Source: Bostrychus sinensis (Eukaryota; Chordata; Actinopteri; Gobiiformes; Eleotridae). Taken from it: DNA of 64,000 nt. Location: positions 14,909,729 to 14,973,728 of the forward strand of contig CM036248.1 in assembly GCA_020698575.1 (NCBI GenBank), in the 5' to 3' direction. Positions 37,621 through 50,059 of this stretch are shown here, in pieces; the first letter of the stretch is position 1; every line of letters starts with the position of its first letter. Both the position numbers and the translations under genes were made by a program. Under the pieces are notes generated by a model, which saw only the letters and a list, made by a program, of their open reading frames with translations, made no database searches and was not told the DNA's origin.

Positions 37621-37768
37621 CTGCAGAAGCATATACAATGCCGAAAATAGCCACAAGAGGGAAGCATTATAACACTTTATTCTTTCTTATTGGCGCCTCA
37701 CTTTCATGTCTTTGAATACTCACAATTTTATTTATATATGTTAATTTTTTACCATTTGCACAAAAGGG

Positions 37769-37786
37769 GTTAGGGTTAGGGTTAGG
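37769..37786 (+). repeat. Short (TTAGGG)3 telomere-like repeat
   Basis: GTTAGGGTTAGGGTTAGG: three units of the vertebrate telomere motif, 50 bases before a long (TA)n tract. It is too short to call an interstitial telomere array. Confidence 0.85.
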
Positions 37787-37833
37787 AAAGTGTATTCCGT
37801 CAGAACTATTGTATATAATTCTTGTATATAATT

Positions 37834-37835
<2 letters not shown>

Positions 37836-37901
<66 letters not shown>
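37836..37901. repeat. (TA)n microsatellite
   Basis: About 33 uninterrupted TA units, with a degenerate TATAATTCT pair just before it. Confidence 0.97.
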
Positions 37902-37905
<4 letters not shown>

Positions 37906-38654
37906 GTGTATGTGTGTTTCCACATTACAAACGTACTGTATATCTATATGTTTTACTGTTACATTGTTTGTGCTGTATCAGCTGTCGTTACTTTATGGCT
38001 CTCAATTCTCTCGGCCATCTCCAAACCCATTTAGCATGCTGACCGCTCTGTTTTCCATGCAACTGGAGTTGACCAAGAAATGAGGTAAGAGCATTGCTAA
38101 TAGGCTAAATGACCAATGTTGTAATGGGGCTTGCAGGAGCAGCTTGATTACCACTCTTGGCCCTGGTGGATAATTCATGGTGGAGACAAGGACATTGTGC
38201 ACTCTTCTTTGTGTGTGTCCTGCTCAAAGTTGAGTCCTGTATCAGCAGGTCTGCAGGATGGACAGGCTGGCACTGTGGAGAAGTTCAGTGGTACAGTGTG
38301 AATGTTCTGGATGGGCAATTGTAGTATAACCGCACACACAAAGACAAATAAAAGCACCATTGAATGACACTGCATCATTTTTCATCACCTCTAATTGTGT
38401 GCTCACAGTGTTCAAAGCATCAGTCATTGTGTCATCATCCTGGCACCAAAAACCCAGCTTGGACAGATCCAACTTGAGCCCATTATTTTCAGCTCCTGAC
38501 TGAGTACTTCAGGGACCGCAGCAGGATTTGATCTTGGCAGCTGCTCAGCACTTTGTTGAGCAGGTTAAACCAGTCCAATAGTTTTATTTTTTTATCCATG
38601 TTTGTTTAGGTCAGTCAAAATAATACAATATATGCTTATATATATGCTTTGTAA

Positions 38655-39045
38655 TTGCAGCCATTTACCATTTACTCCTAAACCTCCCTCACCCCCGCTC
38701 CCCTGTCTGGATGAGGCCCACCTGCTGCAGCCTCACAGACCTGAACTATGATCCTATAAATGAGCAAATGGACTAACAGTCCTAGACACGTTGCCTGTCC
38801 GTCCTGGGAGAGGATCTCTCCTTCAATATGGTCTTCATAAGGTTTCTTCTTTTTTTCCCACTTCTAGCTTTTTTAGGAGTTTTTCCTTACCGAGAAGCAG
38901 GGTCTAAGGACAGGGATGTCCTGGGTCTGTAGTTATTGTTTGTGTTGATTGTGTGTCTCTCTTTTTTTTTTTACTGTTTGTGAAGCCTTTTGAGGCGACT
39001 TTTGTTGTGATACTGGGCTACAGAAATAAAATTGAATTGAACAGA
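38655..39045 (+). repeat. Repeat R4, LINE-like 3' end, second copy
   Basis: Same block order as 37145-37620, ending GATACTGGGCTACAGAAATA and AAATTGAATTGAA. The two copies lie 1.0 kb apart in the same orientation. Confidence 0.7.
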
Positions 39046-39049
39046 ATTA

Positions 39050-41640
39050 AATAAATATGTGTTACCCTTGAAAAATTGTCTGTAGGCCAGTGGAAGTCAT
39101 TGCATGTAGTTCTGTGGCTCACCTGACATACATATATACATTAAAGGTGTTATGAGCAGTATATATTTTTTTTATATTTCATAAAAATTGCACACGTGTC
39201 CCAAGATATGAGGTAAACATGATTGAATCAAACTTTAGTTTTACTGATAACAATGGTACAGTTGATTTATTCACAATTAAAAAATATAAATATAAAGTAA
39301 TGCCCAAGTTATTTATGTTTACATTTTATTTATTTTTTTGGTTCTAAAACTGCCAATTGTCCAATCAGAAAAGTGGACTGGCAGCCCACAGACCTTTGCT
39401 TTGATTTAGACTGCAGTACCATTTTCAAACCAGTACGAGTGCATGCTGCTTCCAGTACCTTTAAAAAAATAAGCCTATTACAAAAGTGTCACTGTCCAGA
39501 GTTATCAGAGATAAGTTCTCTCTTTTGAACTGGATGAATATGTTTGCCTACCTTTTTATTATGTGGCAACATTTTAAGCTCATTGACTCGACTTGTACTC
39601 AAGTTATTATTTTGATGGATCAAACTTGGACCTGTCTTTGGTTCAGAATCAGACCTGACTATTCTCAAAGACCTGGACTTAGACTCAGACAAGCGCACAT
39701 GCGTGTCATGTGTGTCTGGCATCCTTATAAAGCTGAAAGCAGAGACAATGCCTCATTCCGACTTGGACTTGGTTTGGGATAGCACACATTATCACTGTTG
39801 TGGCCCATTTTAGTCGAGTCTCTCCTGGATAAATGCGAGGTTCCTTTGAATGTCTTGTCATTGCAGTGAGGAAATGGGTACTACAGTAGGAGCTAGAAAC
39901 ATGTCTGTGATTTGTAATTCAAAAATATACAGCATAATCCATCAAAGTTTTTATACAGCTTGCATGTGTCCTCTCCTGTCTCTCCTCTCTAATGGGGACA
40001 GTATAAGAGACTGCTTGTGCTCCGTCTGGACTTTTCTAATTGCCCCTGATACAGCGAGACCCTGTTCCCAGCAGGTCAGCCGTGTGTGTGTGTGTGCAAG
40101 AGAGAGGCTCATACAGACAGTACCATTACTCAGGTGCTGCTCCCTTGGCTCTGCTGCACGTCCAGGTCCCACATACAGAACACCATTCATTATAATCAGC
40201 CATAACACCAGACTGGGCAAGATGTTTGAGGATGAGAATAGAGCAGGACAGATGGAAGCAGATGTACTGGAGTGGATGTTTTTTAGAGAGAGGGGATTGA
40301 AGATAATATCAGTTCTCATTTAGTTTGAAATCTTATAGATGCAGATATCAACAGGAAGTGCCACCTTGGGCATTTTATCACTTAAATCCAGCAGTGGAAG
40401 CCATGAGCCACTGTAGTGCTCCCTCAGAGCCTGGCTAATATTAAATTGAAAAATCTTTAAGTCATTTTAATGAGGTGTTTTTAGAACAATTTTGAAGCAT
40501 TTCCTGAAATTACTGGCACTAAAATATCTGTCATTGTTATATGTTGGTTGCGTCTTGACACTAGTGTCACCTCCACAAGAAGGTAAGAGGCATTTGAGGA
40601 AGTGCTCATGCCCCCACCTGGCTTCTCTCAGTGTGGAGGCAAACTCAGCTTTCTAGCTGGGTGACTAAGCTCCCCATCCTGTCTCCATGCATAAGACCAT
40701 CAAATAAAAATTCATTTTAACAGCATGAAACAGCAATTTCCCTGCTATGGTGGTTGACGAACAATACTAGCTGAGATACTGACCCATAAAATGGGGATTG
40801 TTTTAAAGTATAATAATACCTTGAACAAAAATGAAAACTTCACAATTGAAATTTCCCACTGACGCTTTTGGAAAATTAAATAGAGATCATTTTGAATGCC
40901 AAAGCATCATAGCCACACATCCTGTACTAGCACCTTCCTGCCACCCTGAGCCCGGTCCGCTGCCAGACAAGCTTATGAAATCCACCTCGGCCCATGTTAC
41001 AAAATCCTCTCTGTGGCATCTGTCGGAGGAGGCAGCTCAATGTTGACAGATGGGCAGAGCATTCCTGGCTGGGCCCAGACCTGGCCAGCCCTCTGCCAGG
41101 AGCTGGACTGAGGCTGACTGGCATTTCTTTACACCTATGTGCTCAATTTCTGTGGCGACCACAAGGCACGTACGACAGGAGCTGCATTCCCTAGATGCCA
41201 CTCCTTTAAACTGACACGTAGGGGCAGTGACGGGTGTTACTGAGAAATGAGCAGCCCCGATCTGGGCGTGGGTGCAGGCATTTAGCGAGTTAATTAAAAT
41301 GTGGGTTATTACTCTCATTGTGTACAACATATATAGCTCTATATATTTTCTATATAACAATTATTGAAAAGTTCAGGCAGTATGCAGTGTTGCTGAGTTA
41401 GGACCAACTACTTAATTGAATTTGAGACAGAGACAAAAATTTTGACACCTATATCTAAATCTGTGTGTTTTGTGTGTTTAGTGGTAAACTTGGAACTATA
41501 ATCTTTTTAATAAAATGATGATATACACCTCCAGACTGCATTTTTTTTGCTGGACATATTCAAATGGATAGCTAAACAAATGAAAAATCTTTTCTTAGAT
41601 ACCTTTATGAAGATTTTCACCACTTCACCAGTAACCTTCT
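39050..41640. other. Intergenic, possible conserved noncoding patches
   Basis: At 39580-39780 the texture is a degenerate GACTTGGACTCA-like repeat, also seen at 49190-49780. At about 40900-41320 a GC-balanced unique block ends in AGCGAGTTAATTAAAATG, resembling a developmental enhancer. No coding is supported. Confidence 0.35.
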
Positions 41641-42064
41641 GATGCGAGTGGATGAAAGATGATTGAGCTTTCAGCTTCCTGTCTGCAGCTGAGGCAGGCT
41701 CGCTGTAGTGCTGTCCCAGTTGAGTTGTGCTCTACGCTGGGGCAGGACGGGAGTGTTTGACCCCTTCGTCACAGGGATAGTGTTTTACATAGCCAAGGTG
41801 AGTGGAATACCAGCAGCGCTCCTGTTCTCTCTCTGCCTTATCTTCACTGTCCACCTGCTTCACAAACCAGGTCAGTGCTAATGGTAACGTAACCAGCATA
41901 TGGCCACTTAGCAGCCGCGGCTCATCAGATTATCATTTTGGGGGCTGCAAACCATTTTGTGTTTTATTGTAAAATTGCACATTAACAGCGAACTTTTCAC
42001 ACAATGTATTGGAAAGAAAATAGATGGTCTGTGTGTATCAACTTTAATGTACTAATATGTACAT

Positions 42065-42345
42065 TACTAAATAAAAACAAAACAGGGACTAAACCCAGAA
42101 TAAACTACAACAAAACAAGGACTAAACCAGAATTTAACAAGGGCTAAAACTAGACTAAATGTACACTAATCCAGGAATGAACCAGGTCTTAGTCATGCAG
42201 GACCAACCGAGGACCAAACCAGGTCTAATCCAGACTCAAAACCAAACCTAAACTTTGCCTAAACCAGGACTTAGCAGTGGCCTACACTTCAAAATTAATC
42301 CCAAACCAGAGCAGGACTAACACAGGAATAAAACAAGCTCTAAAT
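42065..42345. repeat. Degenerate ACTAAACCAGG minisatellite
   Basis: Variants of GGACTAAACCAG recur about 15 times over 280 bases with irregular spacing (GACTAAACCAGAAT, GGACCAAACCAGGTCTAA, CTAAACCAGGACTTAG). Confidence 0.7.
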
Positions 42346-42349
42346 TAAA

Positions 42350-44150
42350 CAAAATCAGAACTGCAAAAGATCTCTGAGTACCACCATAAGAAGCATGTGT
42401 ACAACCACATTGTAGTTTATAATGTATTTTGCAAATTCCCACTGTGTCCTCCCGTTGCCCAAATATAGCTTGGGTATGACTGCACTTAGTAGGCTGGCAT
42501 TCTGCAAAACCATGCCACATTCTCTGTAATCACATTCACCACTCTTAAATATTTTGCACTGCATGGACACAATGTTCCAGGAGGCACTGCACAGAGTGTG
42601 GCCTGCCAAGTCCTGCGAAAGTGACAGATTACAGTGCTTACTTGTAAACAATGGCACTATGTCCTCGTCTATGTAAAGGGGTCAGAAAAGGGGAAAGGAC
42701 ATTGAGAGATTCACAGCCGGGGAACAAAAAAAAAAGCACTAGGAAACGTGAGCGAGTCGTTGACCTCAAATCCCTGTTAAAACATGGTGTCCCCATTTGG
42801 TAATTATCCGCCTCCAAAGATGAGGTCAGGCTGAAAATCATCTGCAAACAAAGTGGGATGATAATGGTGACAGTGACGACACGAGTGAAGGACTAAAAAG
42901 GGAGACGACAAGAGGACACGACAGGGGGAAGCTTGGAGCGGGACGGGGCATGTAGTATAGCACTGGATGCTTGGTGTGAGGGGGTTTGGGAAATGCGTGG
43001 GACTCCTGGACCGTCCCCGGCTCCAAGAGGATTTTGTTTGGTGACTGATGCACGTGCACAGGCGTACATATGACACACATGAACACACTTGTACACAAAC
43101 ACACATGGTCAGGCGTGGAGCCGCTGGTTCGGTTTGGATAAGGCTCTCATGGTTGGCTGCAGGAGATGAACTTCGGGGCTGCTGCAGGGACGTAACTGTG
43201 GTGGTGGACAGAGCAGAGTGTGGAGGAGTTTATCAAACAACTGAGACCAAAGGATGACCTTTAGATTTAAACATCTTAAAAATATCTTGTGAACCAAAGC
43301 TGAAAACATGCAATAATAGGTATGCTAAAACTAGAAGGCCTTACACATATATCTCGAATATACACTTTGATCTAAAGCCACACCAAAATCAATAATTTGT
43401 TCCTTGGCTCATAACCAAACTTTTCTGTTAATGCCAAATCTGACCAAAACTTTTTGACCTACTGTATATCCTCAGTCAACCCCCCCCCTCATTCATTTTG
43501 TAAATCATGCTGTGGAGAATTTGGGGAAAACTTAGCACTGTGTGGACTGTGCCACCAGAGGGCAAAATCTGGTCAGAAACAACTTTTTAATTGAGTCTCT
43601 CTGAACACATGCCTCACTCAGATACACATATGTGCATTATTGAACACACATACAGGCTGTGTCAGCATTTACATTCCTGCACTTGTGGTAACATATGATA
43701 TATACAATGCACAGCGTGAAGAGTTTAGATTACCCATTCTGTTTCTGAGAAGCTCTGCTTGCATAGCAGGCGCTAAAAAAAAAAAAGAAGAAAAGTCAAG
43801 TTGCAGTTTCACATAAAGGCATGGCTATTGTGAAAACAGGTTGCAAATGGACATTATTATGAGCTGAGTGTACTGCCATCTATACTAAAGACAAATAATC
43901 ACAGTCAGCAGACCAACATTAGGTGAATAGAAGTTATTTTTGCAGTTGGAAAAATGCCTTGTTTTGTCATCACAACAGAACATTGATAGCTAGTGCAGCC
44001 AGTGCAACCTGCCTGGTACAGCGTAGTAAAGGTGTTTCGGCTCAGGTGTGTTTAGATGCATATCTTCTAATACTGAGTGTGAAATCACTTTTGCTGTGTT
44101 TTATGAGCACCCCAAGTTGAAATCAAGAGACCTTTTCCGACCTTTTTATA
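42350..44150. other. Intergenic, CTCF-like motif, no gene
   Basis: Includes a run of nine C near 43481 and, at 43551-43565, GCCACCAGAGGGCAA, a strong match to the CTCF core. Open frames around 42800-43300 are not recognised. Confidence 0.4.
43551..43565 (+). promoter_or_regulatory. CTCF-like motif
   Basis: CCACCAGAGGGCA fits the CTCF core consensus at nearly every position. It lies about 12.4 kb upstream of nkx2.5. Binding is not shown. Confidence 0.4.
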
Positions 44151-44151
44151 C

Positions 44152-44656
44152 TAAAGGACATATATTATGCTTTTTCTGGCTTTTTGAAATAGTTTTGGAC
44201 ACCTTTACTATAATAATTCATGTTTTTATAACTCAAAGAAATTATAATGTGTATATATGGAAAATGGCTTATTTTGGGGAGCTGGCACTTTAAGTTTGCA
44301 GAGCACGCTTGGATTAGGTGTCTGAAGCCTTCTGTGGGCAACAGTAGGAACTGGACAGAGTATAAATGGCTAATTAGCACTGCTATTAACAACAGTATGA
44401 TAAATAAGCTGACTGCTTTGTAATGATGACAATTTAAGTGCTATAATCACCAGAATGACTTTGATGATGGTGCATAGGTTTTAGAAATGCACAGGAGCAC
44501 TTCCTGGTTTCACATTTCTATGTAGTGTAGATAGGATTACTCAAACAAGCATGAATGAAACAAAATACTACCCCAGGTATGTTTTTGAGGTGCGAACATC
44601 ATCATAACATGGTAAAAAGCTCAAAAAAGTTAATTTAGCATAATAGGAGACCTTTA
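44152..44656. mobile_element. MITE, family M1
   Basis: Left end CTAAAGGACATATATTATGC. Right end, reverse complemented, TTAAAGGTCTCCTATTATGC. About 505 bp, no ORF, related to the 3482 copy through both ends and the TTTTTGAGCTTTTT-type subterminal stretch. Confidence 0.7.
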
Positions 44657-44659
44657 ATT

Positions 44660-45595
44660 TCTGAATGAGAGTTAATGGGAATTGGGCTTTTTGGACGTAG
44701 CACTTGCTTCCACAGAAGTCCTCATATGCCACTGCTGTGCTCTCTACAGACCTCCCTACAATCTTCAAACCAACTAGTAGCAAACCTCCACAAAGATAGC
44801 AGTCATGTCTGAGCTGTGAGGTCTCGTGGCTGACTCAGAGTACAAGCTGACTTCATGCTAGATTATAGGCCACTGGAGTATGTCTTCATTTCACTTGGCA
44901 GGTTCAGGATGATGAGCTCTTTTTGAATGTCTAGGTTATTTTTATGGTGGAGGTGGCGGTGTAGGCCTCTGTAGGTCTGATTACACTTCACCATAAGCCA
45001 ATATAATCAAAACTGATACACTGTGCTCTGGATGCAACGTCCTCAAAGTGACTACAAAGGGAAGTTGTGAGTATGTTATTACACACCATTTATCATACAC
45101 TTTAATCTCAAACAAGCCAAGCCACGCCTTTGCAGCTTTCTGGATTCTGCCTTTTTACGTTTAATGTCTATATATCTATGCAGAGAGAAGCCATAGGTGG
45201 TTTGGGTCAGCTGTTGTCAGGCTCATGCTGAGGTCTGAGAAACACAGCGGCTGAAGTATGACGTGTGCTGTTACTGCATGCGTGTGCACTTTTATACGGC
45301 TTTAATTACAGGCTGCGAACACAGACAAACTTGTTTATTCTGCAGGACAGTGTACATTGAGGCCTGATTGGCACCACAGCCACACGTGCAGCACACACAC
45401 AAACTGCTAAGTACAGCTATAGTTCTGCAACAAGTATTTAGACCACTTTTGAAAAGATCCTCTCTGACACACTTTTACATGGCCAATGTTTGACATGGAG
45501 GACAATTTTACACCAAGGCCAAACAAGACCAAGACCTTAAGGTTAAAGTTGACTTTATTGTCCCCCTGTGGGAAAATGTGTTTGACCATTCCAAC
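44660..45595. other. Intergenic, nothing recognised
   Basis: Unique-looking sequence with no supported gene or repeat. Confidence 0.4.
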
Positions 45596-45599
45596 TGGG

Positions 45600-45862
45600 G
45601 CAACCTGCCAGGAGCAATGGGGACCCTTATCCAGAATTTGAGCTAGGATCCTGATTAGGAGAACTAGCTGGAGAATTAGTCAATTGTGCATGTTTTATAT
45701 TGATGTGGGAAAGCAGAGCACCTGCACAAAACTCACTCAAGCACGGAAAGAGCATGCAACTCAACACAGAAGAGCCCCACCCAGCCTGGGAATTTAACCC
45801 GGGACCTTCTTGCTCTGAGGCATCAGTGTTAACTACTTTGCCACCATGTGCCACAATGTCCA
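45600..45862 (-). repeat. Repeat R1 with tRNA-like head
   Basis: On the minus strand it begins TGGCACATGGTGGCAAAGTA and GTTAACACTG, then CAAGAAGGTCCCGGGTTAAA (B-box-like), the head shared with 51130-51420, 53715-53850 and 58605-58877. Confidence 0.65.
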
Positions 45863-45864
45863 TT

Positions 45865-46878
45865 AAGATTTTCAGTCATCCATGTTGTCACAATCAAAAC
45901 AAGGTTGAAAATAAGTCATTTTAATGTGATTTGTAAAGTTAAAGATGTTTCAGCTATAATTAAAGAGACTTTGTCAATTGAGAATTCACTGCATTACTGA
46001 GTGACCCATTCCCTTTCTTAGGGAAGTGAAGTGGGTCTGATACTCTTCCCATTATTATCTTATCTAAAATGGATCCAGCTTTACAGGATATTTCAAATGT
46101 GAGTTCTCAAATTCAAGGTCTGTTATTGTCTGTAATTCCATTATATGTCACACATAATTTCAATAAAGTCTGACTCTGATGAACCAGGCTCATTCTTTTT
46201 ATAGAAAAAAATGGATGGCTAGTCTTTCTTTGTGAAATCCTTTACTAAGAGCTAGTCATGAGTCTTTTAGTGTGTGACTAGACTTTTTTGGACTTGTATC
46301 ATCTCCATTTACAGTAACTTATTTTAAAGTATAGTGAAAGGTATACGTAACTGGTTTTAGTCTCAGTCATTGCCTATTGTTGTCTCAACACATCACACAT
46401 CAGTTTGCTTTTTGCATTTATACTGCTACCATAAGGCTGTCTTCTAATTCCCCTGCTTAAACAAACAGGCTTTTTAATTGGCATCAGTCAAACATAGGCT
46501 GCTTTATTTTGAGAAGCTGAAGAAGGTATAAATAGACTTTGAGCAGAGCAACAAGCGAATGGTTCATAAGAAATGGCTGGCGTTACATCATTGCCTGTGA
46601 GAGTTAAGGTCTGGAGAGGCACTGGGCTCTTTGGGCCAGCCATTATGGTTTGTACTAATGTTCTGGTTTCACAATCCAAACATTCGAAGAGCTGTTATTT
46701 GCTCTCTTTTTCCCTTTTACTCAGTAATTCTGCCCCTTTTTTTCACCAGAGCAAAGCTGTCAACAGAGAGGAGACGCAGCTTTAAGTGGGAGACTGAGAA
46801 GAGATGAAGAGACAATAAAAAGACTAACAAACTCTTAAACTCCCTAGGGCTGGGGCAATAACTCCAAAAATATTATTA

Positions 46879-46880
<2 letters not shown>
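45865..46880. other. Intergenic, nothing recognised
   Basis: AT-rich, no supported gene, no named repeat. Confidence 0.4.

Positions 46881-46881
<1 letters not shown>

Positions 46882-46963
<82 letters not shown>
46882..46963. repeat. (TA)n microsatellite
   Basis: About 41 uninterrupted TA units, the longest of the three TA tracts, ending about 45 bases before an R3 element. Confidence 0.97.
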
Positions 46964-46966
<3 letters not shown>

Positions 46967-47008
46967 GTCATTTGAATAATTATACTATTGATTTGAGTTT
47001 ATAGTATA

Positions 47009-47315
47009 TTGTAGCTCAGGAGGTTGAGCCAATCACCCACTAACCAGAAGGTTGATGGTTCAATCCCTGCTTCATACTGCCATTGTGTGTTTTTGGGCAA
47101 TTCACTTCACCCGTGCCAGTGTCTGTGGCGCTGCTGTGTGAATGTACGTGTGATTGTGTGTTTGGTGGTGGTCAGGAGCCATAGGTGCAGAATGGCAGCC
47201 ACTCCTCTGTTTGTGGCTACAGAAGTAGCTCACCACCACCAGTGTGACTGAGGAGTGAATGAATAATGTAGCGCTTTGAGTGCCTAGAAATGCACTTTAT
47301 AAATCCATTATTTTG
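47009..47315 (+). repeat. Repeat R3, near full, tRNA-like head
   Basis: Head TGTAGCTCAGGAGGTTGAGC (A-box-like) and GGTTCAATCCC (B-box, 47058-47068). The body includes TGGGCAATTCACTTCACCC, and the 3' end is AGCGCTTTGAGTGCCTAGAA with TGCACTTTATAAAT. This is the most complete of four copies (others at 7020, 15237, 58335). It is a tRNA-derived SINE-like element with internal RNA polymerase III promoter boxes. Confidence 0.75.
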
Positions 47316-47319
47316 TCCA

Positions 47320-49185
47320 GCCCTAAAGTCATATGGAGTGTGCTGTTTTGGTGCACTTGCTTGCACACATCACCAGTTTGGAAAACATAAGTGAATATAA
47401 AATCTCATATATTTTCCACCTTTAACTAATCCCATTTCCATTACATTTAAACAGCCAGGTGTCTATGCCCCGCCTTAGCCCCATGGGGCTGTGGTGAGAG
47501 AGCGCCAACCATGCAGTTGGCTCACTCACCTCATCATTATTACTGGCTTCAGCTGCAGCTTCTCAAACAACTTGTATAAGAAAACCAACTGACAGAGAGA
47601 GATGCATTGTGGGGGAAGTCGGTATGTCCTGTGATTTACAGAGCCTGCTCTTTTTCAAGTGCACTATAATGAAGCTGAGCTGAATAAGCTTATTTTACCA
47701 CCAGACTTGTCCTGTTGACCAAGTCATATGACTTGAGTTAGGAAAAAAGAAAAACATAGCCTATGTCTTATTGAAATGCAGAGATGATATGAGTTGAAAG
47801 TATAATTCATAGTGGGGACGTGTACAGCTGCCTCGCTGTCCCTATTTGACACAGCACTGCAGCATTCATTTATTATGACAAGATAAGATTAATTTGATTG
47901 TGGTCTAGAACTGATTTACATCTGTACAAGCAAGATTGAAATCTAATCCACACCACAGCTTAAAGACTTTGGAAACCACAAACATAAACACAAAAACATT
48001 AACTCCACAAAATTAAAAAGCTATAGTTACTGTATATATAGCTTAAACTCCACTTTTCATCTTTTAACCTTTAAGTTAAAAGACATGTGTGTATACTGAG
48101 TGCCAGTGTATAACAGAATATAATAATAGTTTTTGCACTTTGAAGTGACAGACAGGGGTATAGAAATAGTGGCTAAAACGTGCATTGCTGTGGATTAACA
48201 TGCAATATCATCTTTGAGCAAACTTTGTAAAAATAGCTGTGATTTGGGGATTTTTGGACCCCATACCACATCGATCTGCTATACTGTCTCTGTCATATAA
48301 ACACTCAAAATTATACAAAATATAAAAAAATTAAAATGAAAAAAATACACAAGATAAACTTTCTATTACCTTTGTCCTAACATTCTGTGATTTTATTCAG
48401 GGAGCTAAACAGAAAAGTATTACTATGGACGTGTGAGTTGAAGAGATGTCAGATCACCTCTGGTTCAATGCAAATGTTATTGGAACATAACTGCTTTGCT
48501 CAAATAGCAGATCCCCATCCGAAAATTTCATCTCATTACAAAGACAAATGTTGGGGAAAAACTGAACCCAGTGTACCCAGGCTGTTCTTTTTGTGCTGGC
48601 TCGCTCCGAAACCAAACAATCCGTCTTTCACCTGGTGCTGAGCTGTTGGACTATTTGGACAATGAGCTGCCATTAATTCATTGACACAAATGTTTTCTTA
48701 ATCTATAATTGTACTACAATTGCTATCCAGCTGCAAAATCACTTTAAACTGCACTTGGTCTGAGTTGTGAGAGTAATTGTAGGTCAATGGGATCATTGCG
48801 CTTCCAGATCCGACGCTGGATTCTGTGACTCTCGTGAGCGAAGGACCAGCCTTATGTAAGTTTGAACTGCACACCAAAACAAAGAAACAACTTGTCCACA
48901 ATGAACACAATTTACAAAACAGTAAGGTTTTGGCCTAAATCCTGATTACAGAGCTCAGATTTTTCCAGATGCTTGAGTGTTCCTCCAATAAAAACAGCAT
49001 TTGGGGTAATTGTCTAACCATCTTAATGTGTCCCCATTGGTCCTCTTTATAAATGAGAGGCACAGGAGTCACTCAGTGCATGCCATAAAAATCAGGGAGT
49101 CAGATGGTTGATCACGTAGCCTGTGTATTATAGTTAGACAGTATCATATGTGAAATTTGAAACATTTCTAATTACAATAAACAAT
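47320..49185. other. Intergenic, nothing recognised
   Basis: AT-rich unique sequence without supported coding. Confidence 0.4.
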
Positions 49186-49189
49186 GGAT

Positions 49190-49780
49190 GGAGTACTCGA
49201 GTCCTGGGCCATGACTTGAGTTGATTCATTGGGCTAATTTTTGCAACTCGTGACAAAATTCCAACTTGACCTCAATGACCCACCTTGGATGAGAGTCATT
49301 GGTATGAGTGGACTCATCTTTTCTCACAGACCAGAACTTGTGACTTGTGACTCAAAGCTATGAACCAATGACTTGGACTTTGATTCTTCTGAGTTGCACT
49401 TGTGTCTAGTTCCCTTTTTCCAAGACAGCTCCAAAATATATTCAAAGCTAACATCCCACTGAAGATGCAAGTGTTTCACCCTTGTGCTACTTTGGTGACT
49501 TGATGCAGACTTGGACTCAGTTCATTTGGACTTGACTGGAATCAATTTGGACTGGACTTGACTCACTTTTTTATGGACTAGACTAAACTCAAGATGACTT
49601 GTCTTGGACTCAAACTTGGACATGAACTCCCACTTAAAATGCTCGAAACCAATCTTAATCCACTCCACCAAAATTTAAACTTGAGCACTAAGGGCTTAAA
49701 AGTCACCTGGACTCAAAAATCCCAGTTTTATTCTCTGAGAGTAGATTCAACTCTGAGTACAAACACTTGTCTTGTCTTGT
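49190..49780. repeat. Degenerate GACTTGGACTCA minisatellite
   Basis: Variants such as GACTTGAGTTGATTCA, GACTTGGACTTTGATTC, GGACTGGACTTGACTCAC and CTTGGACTCAAACTTGG recur across about 590 bases with irregular spacing. The same texture occurs at 39580-39780. Confidence 0.7.
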
Positions 49781-49929
49781 ATAGTTACTATTTGTCTCTA
49801 AAATTATAACCAACCCCTTATGTAGTTCCCTGTGTTTGTGTATTCAGTGTCTTCAGAAAATGGTGATGATAAAATTGCCTAATATTGATGATAAATCATG
49901 TAGACAGGTCTATTTTTTTTTTCCTTTCA

Positions 49930-50055
49930 GGGTCATCACAGCAAATCATCTGCCTCCGAGCATGCAGTGATTCCCATTTTAATTTTTTTTAACAAATGCC
50001 CTTCCTGATGCAGCTTCTGGACCTGGGACTGGCATAAAGGCTACACTGGCTTGTA
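49930..50055 (+). repeat. Dispersed repeat R2, near full
   Basis: Blocks CAGCAAATCATCTGCC, CCCTTCCTGATGCAGC, CCTGGGACTGGCATAAAGG and CTACACTGGCTT occur in the same order as in 5508-5650. Confidence 0.7.
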
Positions 50056-50059
50056 ACCT

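Noticed and set aside
37769..37786. Interstitial telomere sequence
   Set aside because: Only three units; such short runs are common by chance and in fish minisatellites, so kept only as a short repeat.
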